Origin: Methylophilaceae bacterium
GTDB taxonomy: Bacteria; Pseudomonadota; Gammaproteobacteria; Burkholderiales; Methylophilaceae
DNA: 5,729 bases
Assembly: GCA_003533095.1 (NCBI GenBank)
Contig: DOEL01000027.1
Coordinates: 1 to 5,729 of the forward strand
Reading direction: 5' to 3'
Shown: in pieces, positions 1 to 5,729 of the stretch
How the letters are laid out: every line of letters starts with the position of its first letter
Position numbering within the stretch: the first letter of the stretch is position 1
Translations under genes and position numbers: made by a program
Notes under the pieces: generated by a model
The model's database searches: none
The model's input: only the letters and a program-made list of their open reading frames with translations
What the model was told of the DNA's origin: nothing

Positions 1-354
1 GATAAAAATCTTCAAGGTAAAACATATTTTTACGTCACGTTTAACAATAAATTAAGATTTGACTCAAGACTTATTGTATCTGCATCCCAATCGATGAATA
101 CCATCGAATCAAGTAAATATTTATTTATACCTAAAGAATCTATTGTTTGGAATGCTGGTAAGGCATGGGTTTACATAAAAATTGCTGAAGATAAATTTGT
201 TAGAAAAGCTATTGAGACAAACAATGAAGATAATGACGGCTGGATGATCAAAGAAGATCAAATCAAAGAAAATGATGAAATTGTCTTAAGCGGGTCACAG
301 CTTATGCTTTCAGAAGAGTTTAAATATCAAATTAAAAACGAGAATGACGACTAA
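1..354 (+). CDS. RND efflux periplasmic adaptor (membrane fusion protein), C-terminal part, 5' end outside window
   Basis: The reading frame is open from the first base of the window to the TAA at 352-354, giving 117 residues of a protein that starts upstream; the first ATG, at 94, is internal and not a start. Adaptors of this family (CusB/CzcB-like) are periplasmic and link an inner-membrane RND pump to an outer-membrane channel. The visible part fits the end of the beta-barrel domain (GKTYFYVTF near the left edge, a strand-rich stretch to about nt 120) and the membrane-proximal domain: IPKESIVW at about nt 127, AWVYIKI at about nt 163, then the typical closing pattern of a turn plus EIVLSGSQLMLSEEF at about nt 277-321. 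The acidic tail (NENDD) is also common in such adaptors. It precedes the permease gene by six bases, as expected for an operon. The coiled-coil, lipoyl and signal-peptide parts lie outside the window, so subfamily and substrate cannot be read here. Confidence 0.86.
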   Translation, partial: DKNLQGKTYFYVTFNNKLRFDSRLIVSASQSMNTIESSKYLFIPKESIVWNAGKAWVYIKIAEDKFVRKAIETNNEDNDGWMIKEDQIKENDEIVLSGSQLMLSEEFKYQIKNENDD

Positions 355-360
355 ATCATT

Positions 361-3300
361 ATGATGTCGTCCATCGTAAAATTTTCAATTCGTTATACTG
401 GTGTAATTATAGGCCTTGCTTGCATTTCAATTATCTTTGGGCTATACCAAATTACCCGAAGTCCATTGAATGTTTTTCCAGAATTTTCTCCAACCCAAGT
501 CATTATTCAAACTGAATCGCCAGGATTATCTGCCGACTTAGTAGAATCTTTAGTAACTCAGCCTATCGAAAAAAATTTAGGTGGCACTATTGGCATTGAA
601 ACGATTCGCTCACAATCGATTCCAGGACTTTCGGTTATTACAATTATTTTCGATGAAAATACTGACATTTTTCGAAATCGCCAAGTCATTTCTGAAAGAC
701 TTTCTTCGATCGCCACAAATATGCCATCAGGTATTGTACCGAAAATTACGCCTCTCACTTCGTCAGCTTCATCAGTTCTAGGCATTGGAGTTACATCAGA
801 AGAGAAATCATTAAATGAAATAAGAACAGCTGCAGATAGGATTGTCATCCCACATCTTTTATCCATTCCTGGTGTCGCAGATGTGAACGTCTTCGGAGGA
901 AAAGTTAAACAATATCAAATTGAAATTAATCCAGAAAAACTAATTCAACACAATTTATCAATTGAAGAAATTTTACTGGCAGCTGAAAAATCAACTGGCA
1001 TTCGTGGAGCTGGGTTTATAGAAAATAATAATCAACGCATCATTGTTAATACTGAGGGCCAATCTAAAACTATAGAAGATATTGCAAAGACACCAATCAT
1101 TAATTCTAGAAATCAAATTGTTTATGTCAAAGATATTGCAGAAGTTAAAGAAGGCTCATTACCTTCAATCAGTGGCGCGTCAATAAATGGCCAGGAAGGC
1201 GTTTATCTCTCAGTTCAAGGTCAGCTTGGGTCGGATACTTATAAATTAACACACTTAATTGAAGATGCACTTAAGGATATCGAGCCTACATTGGCTTCTC
1301 AAAAAATTAATCTCCATCCAAAATTATTTAGGCCAGCTAACTTTATCAATGCTTCAATCCAGGGTGTGCGCTTTGATATCTTAGTTGGTTCATTTTTAGT
1401 AATCGTGATTCTATTTTTATTTTTATTTAACTTCAGGACAGCTTTTATTTCAGCCACAGCAATACCGCTATCGCTACTTACAGCAATTTCTGTTTTAAGT
1501 TACTTTAATCTTGGTTTAAATATTATGGTTCTGAGTGGGCTTGCAATTGCTTTAGGTGAAGTGGTGGATGATGCGATCATAGACTCTGAAAATATCTTTA
1601 GACGACTTAAGGAGAATCTCAGAAGTAAAACACCATTACCTATTAGATCTGTAGTATACGAAGCCTCTATGGAAGTAAGAAATTCTGTTGTATATGCAAC
1701 CGTTATTGTTGCAACTGTATTTCTTCCTCTTCTATCGCTGAATGGCGTTGCTGGAAAACTGTTTAGTCCGTTAGGTATTGCTTATATTTCATCTATCTTA
1801 GCCTCTCTTGTAGTAGCTCTAACTGTTACGCCTGCACTTTCATATTTACTTCTGGGCTCTTCTAAACTTAAAACAAATGAATCTCCTGTGATTAGCAAAA
1901 TAAAAGAAAAATATATTTCCGTTTTATACAAAATTGAAAAACGGTCAACCGCAATCATTATTTTATCATTTTCACTAATTGTGCTCGGCTTAACCTTAAT
2001 ACCGCTTTTCAAAACACAATTTATTCCAGCACTTCATGAAGGTCATTTCATCATGCATATGACTTCACTTCCTGGTACCTCAGAAAAAGAGTCTTTAAGG
2101 ATTGGTAATGAGGTATCTAAAAAAATTAGATCTATTCCTGGTGTTGTTTCTGTAGCTCAATGGGTTGGTCGCTCCCCCATGGGTGCAGACACCTTTGGTA
2201 CACACTACAGTGAGTTTGAAATTGAATTAAAAGAACTTGACGGCCCTGAGCAAAATGCTGTTTTAAATAATATTAAAAATATTATTGAAGGTGAATCAAA
2301 CGAAAAAGTCGATATTGAAAAATCAGAGAAAGGCTATGTAGGTCTTAATTTTGCTATTAATACATTTTTAACGGAACGTATTGAAGAAACTATATCTGGC
2401 TATCACTCTTCAGTTGTGATTAATGTTTTTGGAAACAATCTTGATACCATCGATCAAGATTCACAAAAAATTTCATACGAGTTAGCTAAGATCAAAGGCG
2501 TCAAAAACATCAATCTCGTCTCGCCAGCGGGAACGCCACAAATTACAATCCACTTTCTCCCTGACAAATTAAGTCAATGGGGCATCCAAAAAACTGATCT
2601 TTTGAACATTATTAGGGCAGCTTATGAAGGCTTTCCTGTTGCACAAATTTATGAGGGTAATGCACCTATAAATATCTCGGTTATTTTAAACAAAGATTAT
2701 CGAGATGATATTACGGACATTGAAAAGCTCCCCATCACAACACCAGAAGGTAAAATTATTCATCTGGGCCAGGTCGCATATATTGCTCAAGAAAATGGGC
2801 GCTCTAAAATTCTTCATCAAGGTGGAAAGAGAATACAAACAATTACTGCAGATATTGACCAAAGAGATATTACTGATTTCGATCAAGAGCTGAAAGCCAA
2901 ACTTAAAACTCTAAAGTTAAACCCTGGTAATTATTATGAGATTACTGGGGAAGCAGAGGCAAATGCAAAATCTCAAGAAGAGCTTATTGTTCATTCAATC
3001 ATTGCAGGAGCAGCAGTTCTTCTCATGTTATACATTGCATTTGGTAATTTAAGGAATTTAATGCTTACATTATTCAATCTTCCTTTTGCTCTCATAGGTG
3101 GAGTGATCGCTGTAATGTTTAATGCAGGTTGGATTTCTATTGGCTCTCTTGTCGGATTTGTGACGCTTTTCGGTATTACTTTAAGAAACTCTATTATGCT
3201 GATATCGCATTATCAGCACCTTGTCGATTTTGAAGGTTGTACATGGAATTTAGAGACATGCATTAAAGGAGCCTCTGAAAGATTACCCTCAATTTTAATG

Positions 3301-3483
3301 ACAGCTATTGTAACCGCTTTAGGTTTGCTTCCATTGGCATTAGGAAGCGGTCAGCCCGGAAAAGAGATTGAAGGCCCTATGGCTACAATCATTGTTGGAG
3401 GGCTTGTAACTTCAACCATATTAAATCTATTAATTTTGCCAAGCATCATGTTGCATTTCGGAAAATTTATCAAAACAGATTAA
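361..3483 (+). CDS. HME-type RND efflux permease (CusA/CzcA-like), substrate unassigned
   Basis: A complete 1040-residue inner-membrane proton antiporter, close to the usual length of this family (about 1040-1070). The layout is canonical: TM1 at about 12-32, a periplasmic porter loop (about 33-335), TM2-TM6 (about 336-497), TM7 (about 530-550), a second porter loop (about 551-875) and TM8-TM12 (about 877-1030). Family marks include SPLNVFPEFSPTQV (34-47), SIPGVADVNVFGG (168-180), FIPALHEGHF (554-563), SIPGVVSVAQWVGRSP (591-606) and LPSILMTAIVTALGLLPLALG (975-995). TM4 carries GEVVDDAIIDSEN (399-411); D403 and E410 correspond to the proton-relay acids D405 and E412 of E. coli CusA, with extra acids at E400, D404 and D408. 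By my alignment the CusA copper-site methionines M573, M623 and M672 are replaced by H566, Y616 and E676, so copper/silver export is not supported; a divalent metal or another solute is possible. Start: two adjacent ATGs at 361 and 364. I see no good Shine-Dalgarno sequence, so translation is probably coupled to the adaptor gene, whose stop is six bases upstream. Confidence 0.93.
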   Translation: MMSSIVKFSIRYTGVIIGLACISIIFGLYQITRSPLNVFPEFSPTQVIIQTESPGLSADLVESLVTQPIEKNLGGTIGIETIRSQSIPGLSVITIIFDENTDIFRNRQVISERLSSIATNMPSGIVPKITPLTSSASSVLGIGVTSEEKSLNEIRTAADRIVIPHLLSIPGVADVNVFGGKVKQYQIEINPEKLIQHNLSIEEILLAAEKSTGIRGAGFIENNNQRIIVNTEGQSKTIEDIAKTPIINSRNQIVYVKDIAEVKEGSLPSISGASINGQEGVYLSVQGQLGSDTYKLTHLIEDALKDIEPTLASQKINLHPKLFRPANFINASIQGVRFDILVGSFLVIVILFLFLFNFRTAFISATAIPLSLLTAISVLSYFNLGLNIMVLSGLAIALGEVVDDAIIDSENIFRRLKENLRSKTPLPIRSVVYEASMEVRNSVVYATVIVATVFLPLLSLNGVAGKLFSPLGIAYISSILASLVVALTVTPALSYLLLGSSKLKTNESPVISKIKEKYISVLYKIEKRSTAIIILSFSLIVLGLTLIPLFKTQFIPALHEGHFIMHMTSLPGTSEKESLRIGNEVSKKIRSIPGVVSVAQWVGRSPMGADTFGTHYSEFEIELKELDGPEQNAVLNNIKNIIEGESNEKVDIEKSEKGYVGLNFAINTFLTERIEETISGYHSSVVINVFGNNLDTIDQDSQKISYELAKIKGVKNINLVSPAGTPQITIHFLPDKLSQWGIQKTDLLNIIRAAYEGFPVAQIYEGNAPINISVILNKDYRDDITDIEKLPITTPEGKIIHLGQVAYIAQENGRSKILHQGGKRIQTITADIDQRDITDFDQELKAKLKTLKLNPGNYYEITGEAEANAKSQEELIVHSIIAGAAVLLMLYIAFGNLRNLMLTLFNLPFALIGGVIAVMFNAGWISIGSLVGFVTLFGITLRNSIMLISHYQHLVDFEGCTWNLETCIKGASERLPSILMTAIVTALGLLPLALGSGQPGKEIEGPMATIIVGGLVTSTILNLLILPSIMLHFGKFIKTD

Positions 3484-3484
3484 A

Positions 3485-4897
3485 TCAATCTTTGTTAAAG
3501 AAATTTATCCACTTTTTAATATTTGATGCTTTAAATGCAATTTCGTTAAACTCATTCTTTGAATTTGACTGTGCCACAATCCCACCGCCTGAATAAAAAT
3601 GAAGCTTATTATTTTTTCTTACTAATGTTCGAATTGCAATATTAGTATCCATATTATGATTAAACCCAATATATCCAATGCTTCCGCAATATATATCTCG
3701 CTTATGCGGCTCTAATTCAGAAATAATTTCCATAGACCTTACTTTTGGCGTGCCGGTAACTGAACCACCGGGAAAGCAATCTTTAAGCATTTTTACAAGT
3801 GACGAATCAGGTTTTAGTCTACCTTCGATAGTACTTTCTAAATGGTGCACATTACTATAGGACTTCAATTCACAAAGTGCTTTAACATTTACACTTCCTG
3901 GAATACAATTTTTACTAAGATCATTGCGAAGCAAATCAACAATCATTAAATTCTCGGCACGATCTTTTTCACTCGCAAGTAACTTTTCTGCATTTACTTT
4001 ATCTTTTTCGGGATTAGTATCTCTTGGTTCTGTTCCTTTAATTGGTCTAGTCTCTACACGTTCACTATTAGACTTAATAAATCTCTCTGGCGATCCACAT
4101 AAGATATCAAAATCATCAAAATGAAAATAAGCCATAAAAGGTGCGCGGTTAATCTCCCTAAGTTTTTTGTATCCAGTCCAACTATTCCCCTCACAAGAAA
4201 CGATATATTTGTTTGATATATTTATCTGATAGACATCTCCCTCTTTAATGAAAGATAAAATTTTATTAACTATGACATCGTATGCTTCATAGTTTAATAG
4301 GGATTTAATATTTGAATTAATTTTAAATATTTGATTATCAGGACGTACACTTTTTAATTTTTTAGTGAGTGTCGTTAAATAATCTTTTGTGTCTTTATTG
4401 ATCAGATGAGATGCAATACAGGCAGTCTTTTCTTTGTGATCTACAATCAGAGCCCAGTCGTATATACCAATCATCATCAAAGGCATTCCAACAAAGTCCT
4501 TATTGTCTTTAATAGACGATTGGGTTAATTCATATGAAAAATAACCTAAGGCTCCGCCTGCAAAAGGCAAAGATGTATCTTGGACATCAAAACGTGCAAG
4601 AATTTTCTCTAAAACATCGAAAGCATTTTCATTAAAAATAATTTTTTGATTATTTTCTTCAATAAATACCGCATTTTCTTCTGCAATAATTTTTATAAAT
4701 GGATTGCTTACGATAATGTCGTATCTGGACTTTTCATCAATATTTTCATCGAGATCATCATAAATTCCACTATCCAAATAACAAGACCATGGATCATTGG
4801 CAATAGCCTCAAAATAAAGTGAGCTGTCTGATAAGTAAGGTAAGGTAATGAGGTATGTATTATTCAACGGCTGTTGATATCTAAACTTATAATTCAA
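3485..4897 (-). CDS. pabB: Aminodeoxychorismate synthase component I (PabB)
   Basis: A cytoplasmic enzyme that converts chorismate to 4-amino-4-deoxychorismate, using ammonia supplied by the glutaminase PabA; PabC then forms p-aminobenzoate for folate. At 470 residues it is full length, with no fused PabA or PabC domain. PabB is chosen over anthranilate synthase TrpE because of PIKGT (285-289): the lysine (K287) is the PabB hallmark that attacks chorismate, where TrpE has PIAGT. Other chorismate-binding motifs are GDVYQINIS (220-228), the SPERF block (269-273), ASEKDRAENLMIVDLLRND (308-326), FPGGSVTGTPKVRSMEII (375-392), CGSIGYIGF (404-412), NMDTNIAIRT (415-424) and GGGIV (437-441). The frame has no ATG before residue 138, inside the conserved N-terminal domain, so it must start at a non-ATG codon. 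The annotated start is TTG at 4897-4895; a second TTG at 4867-4865 (codon 11) would give MNNTYLITLPYLSDSS, which fits family N termini equally well. Neither has a clear Shine-Dalgarno sequence. The TGA stop lies one base from the stop of the convergent permease gene. Confidence 0.95.
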   Translation of the reverse strand: MNYKFRYQQPLNNTYLITLPYLSDSSLYFEAIANDPWSCYLDSGIYDDLDENIDEKSRYDIIVSNPFIKIIAEENAVFIEENNQKIIFNENAFDVLEKILARFDVQDTSLPFAGGALGYFSYELTQSSIKDNKDFVGMPLMMIGIYDWALIVDHKEKTACIASHLINKDTKDYLTTLTKKLKSVRPDNQIFKINSNIKSLLNYEAYDVIVNKILSFIKEGDVYQINISNKYIVSCEGNSWTGYKKLREINRAPFMAYFHFDDFDILCGSPERFIKSNSERVETRPIKGTEPRDTNPEKDKVNAEKLLASEKDRAENLMIVDLLRNDLSKNCIPGSVNVKALCELKSYSNVHHLESTIEGRLKPDSSLVKMLKDCFPGGSVTGTPKVRSMEIISELEPHKRDIYCGSIGYIGFNHNMDTNIAIRTLVRKNNKLHFYSGGGIVAQSNSKNEFNEIAFKASNIKKWINFFNKD

Positions 4898-4898
4898 A

Positions 4899-4904
4899 AT
4901 TATA
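4899..4904 (-). promoter_or_regulatory. Candidate -10 box for pabB
   Basis: On the minus strand these bases read TATAAT, a perfect sigma-70 type -10 hexamer, one base before the first TTG candidate of pabB. A transcript from it would begin near 4892, which would exclude the TTG at 4897 and favour the TTG at 4867 with a leader of about 25 bases. There is no recognisable TTGACA-like -35 at 16-18 bases (that stretch is the GC stem of the hairpin) and no extended -10 TG. In such AT-rich DNA a chance match is quite possible. Confidence 0.3.
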
Positions 4905-4911
4905 TGCCGAT

Positions 4912-4950
4912 TAAATAATTAAGGGCGCCTATAGCGCCCTTAATTATTTA
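4912..4950 (-). terminator. Perfect 17-bp hairpin, probable intrinsic terminator of the hexuloisomerase operon
   Basis: The arms 4912-4928 and 4934-4950 are perfect reverse complements, separated by a 5-base loop (4929-4933). Next to the loop is a GC-only core of six pairs (GGGCGC/GCGCCC), flanked by eleven A/T pairs, so the 3' arm ends in a U-rich but interrupted stretch. The hairpin starts 16 bases after the stop of the small membrane-protein gene, the expected place for a terminator of that minus-strand operon. The structure is symmetric and could also stop plus-strand transcripts that enter from the permease side and cross pabB antisense. The lack of a clean U-run lowers certainty about termination efficiency. 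Confidence 0.75.
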
Positions 4951-4966
4951 TAGAAAATTTTAATTC

Positions 4967-5173
4967 CTATTTGTTCTTTCGATGGCCAAAAAGTAGCCAT
5001 AAAGTTAAAACGATTGTAAAAACTAACATGCCCGCAAATAAAGCATAATGTTCGTAAGCACACTGATTTGCCTGATATTCGCATTTACACTCTTTGGGAT
5101 GCTGAATACAAAACTGTTTATATTCGTCTTCATTCATCATCGCTACAGCATTTTCGAGCTCTAGTTTTGTCAT
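4967..5173 (-). CDS. Small four-cysteine single-span membrane protein, function unknown
   Basis: I do not recognise a family. With the ATG at 5173-5171 as start the product is 68 residues; an adjacent in-frame TTG (5176-5174) would add one. The chosen start lies six bases after the TAA of the hexuloisomerase gene, with GAG of the sequence CTTGAG nine bases upstream as a weak ribosome site, so the two are probably co-transcribed and translationally coupled. The N-terminal half is acidic and probably helical. It is followed by cysteines 22, 29, 31 and 38, a symmetric C-x6-C-x-C-x6-C pattern, with histidines 25 and 42 nearby. Residues about 43-62 (YALFAGMLVFTIVLTLWLLF) form one hydrophobic span, and the tail GHRKNK is basic. 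By the positive-inside rule the tail would be cytoplasmic and the cysteines periplasmic, possibly as disulfides; a cytoplasmic metal-binding head on a tail anchor is the alternative. The coding call rests on tight spacing, clear membrane architecture and the terminator just downstream. Confidence 0.78.
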   Translation of the reverse strand: MTKLELENAVAMMNEDEYKQFCIQHPKECKCEYQANQCAYEHYALFAGMLVFTIVLTLWLLFGHRKNK

Positions 5174-5179
5174 CAATGA

Positions 5180-5713
5180 TTACTCAAGATTTGCGTGTAT
5201 AGCCCGCATACCCTCTTCTGTTAATCCTTTAGCGTGAATTAATTCAGAAATTACGGCTTCAAGATAGATCAGGGTAGATAATTCAAAAGTAGTACCCATA
5301 GGCATACCTTTAGTAAGGCCGAAAGAATCATCGTTACCAATTTGAATTGTTAGGTCAGCCATGTCAGACATAGGTGATTTATTCTTCATCGAAATTACAA
5401 CAATCTTCGCACCTTTAGATTTGGCTGTTTCAAGGAGCGGTAAAAGCGTTTTTGTGCCGCCTGAACCTGAAATCACTAAAAATAGATCTCCAGCTTTAAT
5501 AGCTGGTGTGACGATTTCACCTACCATGTTAACTTGATAACCGCTATGCACAAGACGCATTGCAAAGAAACGAGATACAAGGCCTGATCGACCTGCGCCA
5601 CCTACGAAAATACGTCCTGCTTCATCCACAAGCTTAAGGAGTTTAGCTGCATTGCTTTGCTCAGTTACCGCTAATACGCTTGAGATTTTATCTAATAATA
5701 ATTTTTGATGCAT
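5180..5713 (-). CDS. hxlB: 6-phospho-3-hexuloisomerase (RuMP pathway)
   Basis: A cytoplasmic SIS-domain isomerase of 177 residues, the normal length for the family. It converts 3-hexulose 6-phosphate, made from formaldehyde and ribulose 5-phosphate by hexulose-6-phosphate synthase, into fructose 6-phosphate. Visible motifs in order: GGAGRSGLVSRFFAMRL (38-54), the SIS phosphosugar-binding start; GEIVTPAIKAGDL (65-77); SGSGGTKT (82-89), the phosphate-binding loop; ISMKNKSPMSDMAD (107-120); MPMGTTFELSTL (137-148), with the conserved glutamate E144; and the family-typical C terminus EEGMRAIHANLE (166-177). Position 86 is glycine where many members have SGSGET. The ATG at 5713-5711 is a natural start, with AAAGGG about six bases upstream as ribosome site. 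Only 16 bases remain to the right edge, so the partner synthase (hxlA/rmpA) could lie just outside but is not seen. The small membrane-protein gene follows six bases downstream. The gene points to formaldehyde assimilation or detoxification, and in this context probably to methylotrophy. Confidence 0.95.
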   Translation of the reverse strand: MHQKLLLDKISSVLAVTEQSNAAKLLKLVDEAGRIFVGGAGRSGLVSRFFAMRLVHSGYQVNMVGEIVTPAIKAGDLFLVISGSGGTKTLLPLLETAKSKGAKIVVISMKNKSPMSDMADLTIQIGNDDSFGLTKGMPMGTTFELSTLIYLEAVISELIHAKGLTEEGMRAIHANLE

Positions 5714-5729
5714 ATTGAACCCTTTTATT

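Noticed and set aside
94..96. ATG at 94 as the start of a short separate 86-residue protein
   Set aside because: The frame continues open to the left edge with adaptor-like sequence, so the ATG is an internal methionine of a longer gene.
558..866. A 102-codon open frame on the minus strand
   Set aside because: It lies wholly antisense within the well-supported permease gene, has no recognisable domain or ribosome site, and looks like a by-product of the permease codon pattern.
1782..2012. A 76-codon open frame on the minus strand, and similar frames at 2686-2886 (-), 581-781 (+) and 2705-2893 (+)
   Set aside because: All overlap the permease coding sequence in other frames, show no membrane, domain or motif logic of their own, and have no start context.
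3488..3502. Short inverted repeat TCTTT-GTT-AAAGA just after the permease stop as a terminator
   Set aside because: Only five mostly A/T pairs with no GC core, inside the pabB coding end; too weak to support.
3924..4124. Plus-strand open frames at 3678-3860 and 3924-4124
   Set aside because: They are antisense to the most conserved catalytic part of pabB, and their composition is explained by that gene.
3485..4897. Anthranilate synthase component TrpE or isochorismate synthase as the identity of the minus-strand gene
   Set aside because: The PIKGT lysine and the overall match to PabB around ASEKDRAENLMIVDLLRND favour PabB; TrpE would show PIAGT.

Overview
The window is AT-rich (roughly one third G+C by eye) and densely packed, with gaps of 1 to about 70 bases between genes. 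The most telling gene is a 6-phospho-3-hexuloisomerase of the ribulose monophosphate (RuMP) pathway at 5180-5713. Its C-terminal segment (GMPMGT-FELSTL and the end LTEEGMRAIHANLE) resembles what I remember of enzymes from Methylophilaceae-type methylotrophs. Together with the low G+C, the Gram-negative tripartite efflux genes and the short spacers, this suggests a streamlined methylotrophic betaproteobacterium such as the OM43 / Methylopumilus group. The lineage is an inference, not a search result.

Region 1 (1-3483, + strand) is an efflux operon: the 3' end of a periplasmic adaptor (membrane fusion protein) gene that begins upstream of the window, then six bases later a complete RND permease of the heavy-metal-efflux (HME; CusA/CzcA-like) type. 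The outer-membrane partner is not in the window. The permease keeps the TM4 proton-relay acids, but by my alignment it lacks the three-methionine Cu(I) site of CusA, so its substrate should not be assumed to be copper or silver.

Region 2 (3485-4897, - strand) is pabB, aminodeoxychorismate synthase component I. It converges on the permease gene with one base between the stop codons. It has no ATG start near its N terminus, and two TTG codons are candidates.

Region 3 (4912-4950) is a perfect 17-bp inverted repeat with a 5-base loop and a GC core. It probably terminates the upstream minus-strand operon, and it lies only 14 bases from the first pabB start candidate.

Region 4 (4967-5713, - strand) is the tail of a RuMP operon: the hexuloisomerase followed by a tightly coupled small membrane protein of about 68 residues with four cysteines in a symmetric C-x6-C-x-C-x6-C arrangement. 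The partner 3-hexulose-6-phosphate synthase gene is probably just outside the right edge.

I see no RNA genes, insertion sequences, CRISPR arrays or attachment sites. No clearly new multi-gene system is visible. The best leads are the four-cysteine membrane protein, the unusual permease active-site pattern, and the expression arrangement at the pabB 5' end.
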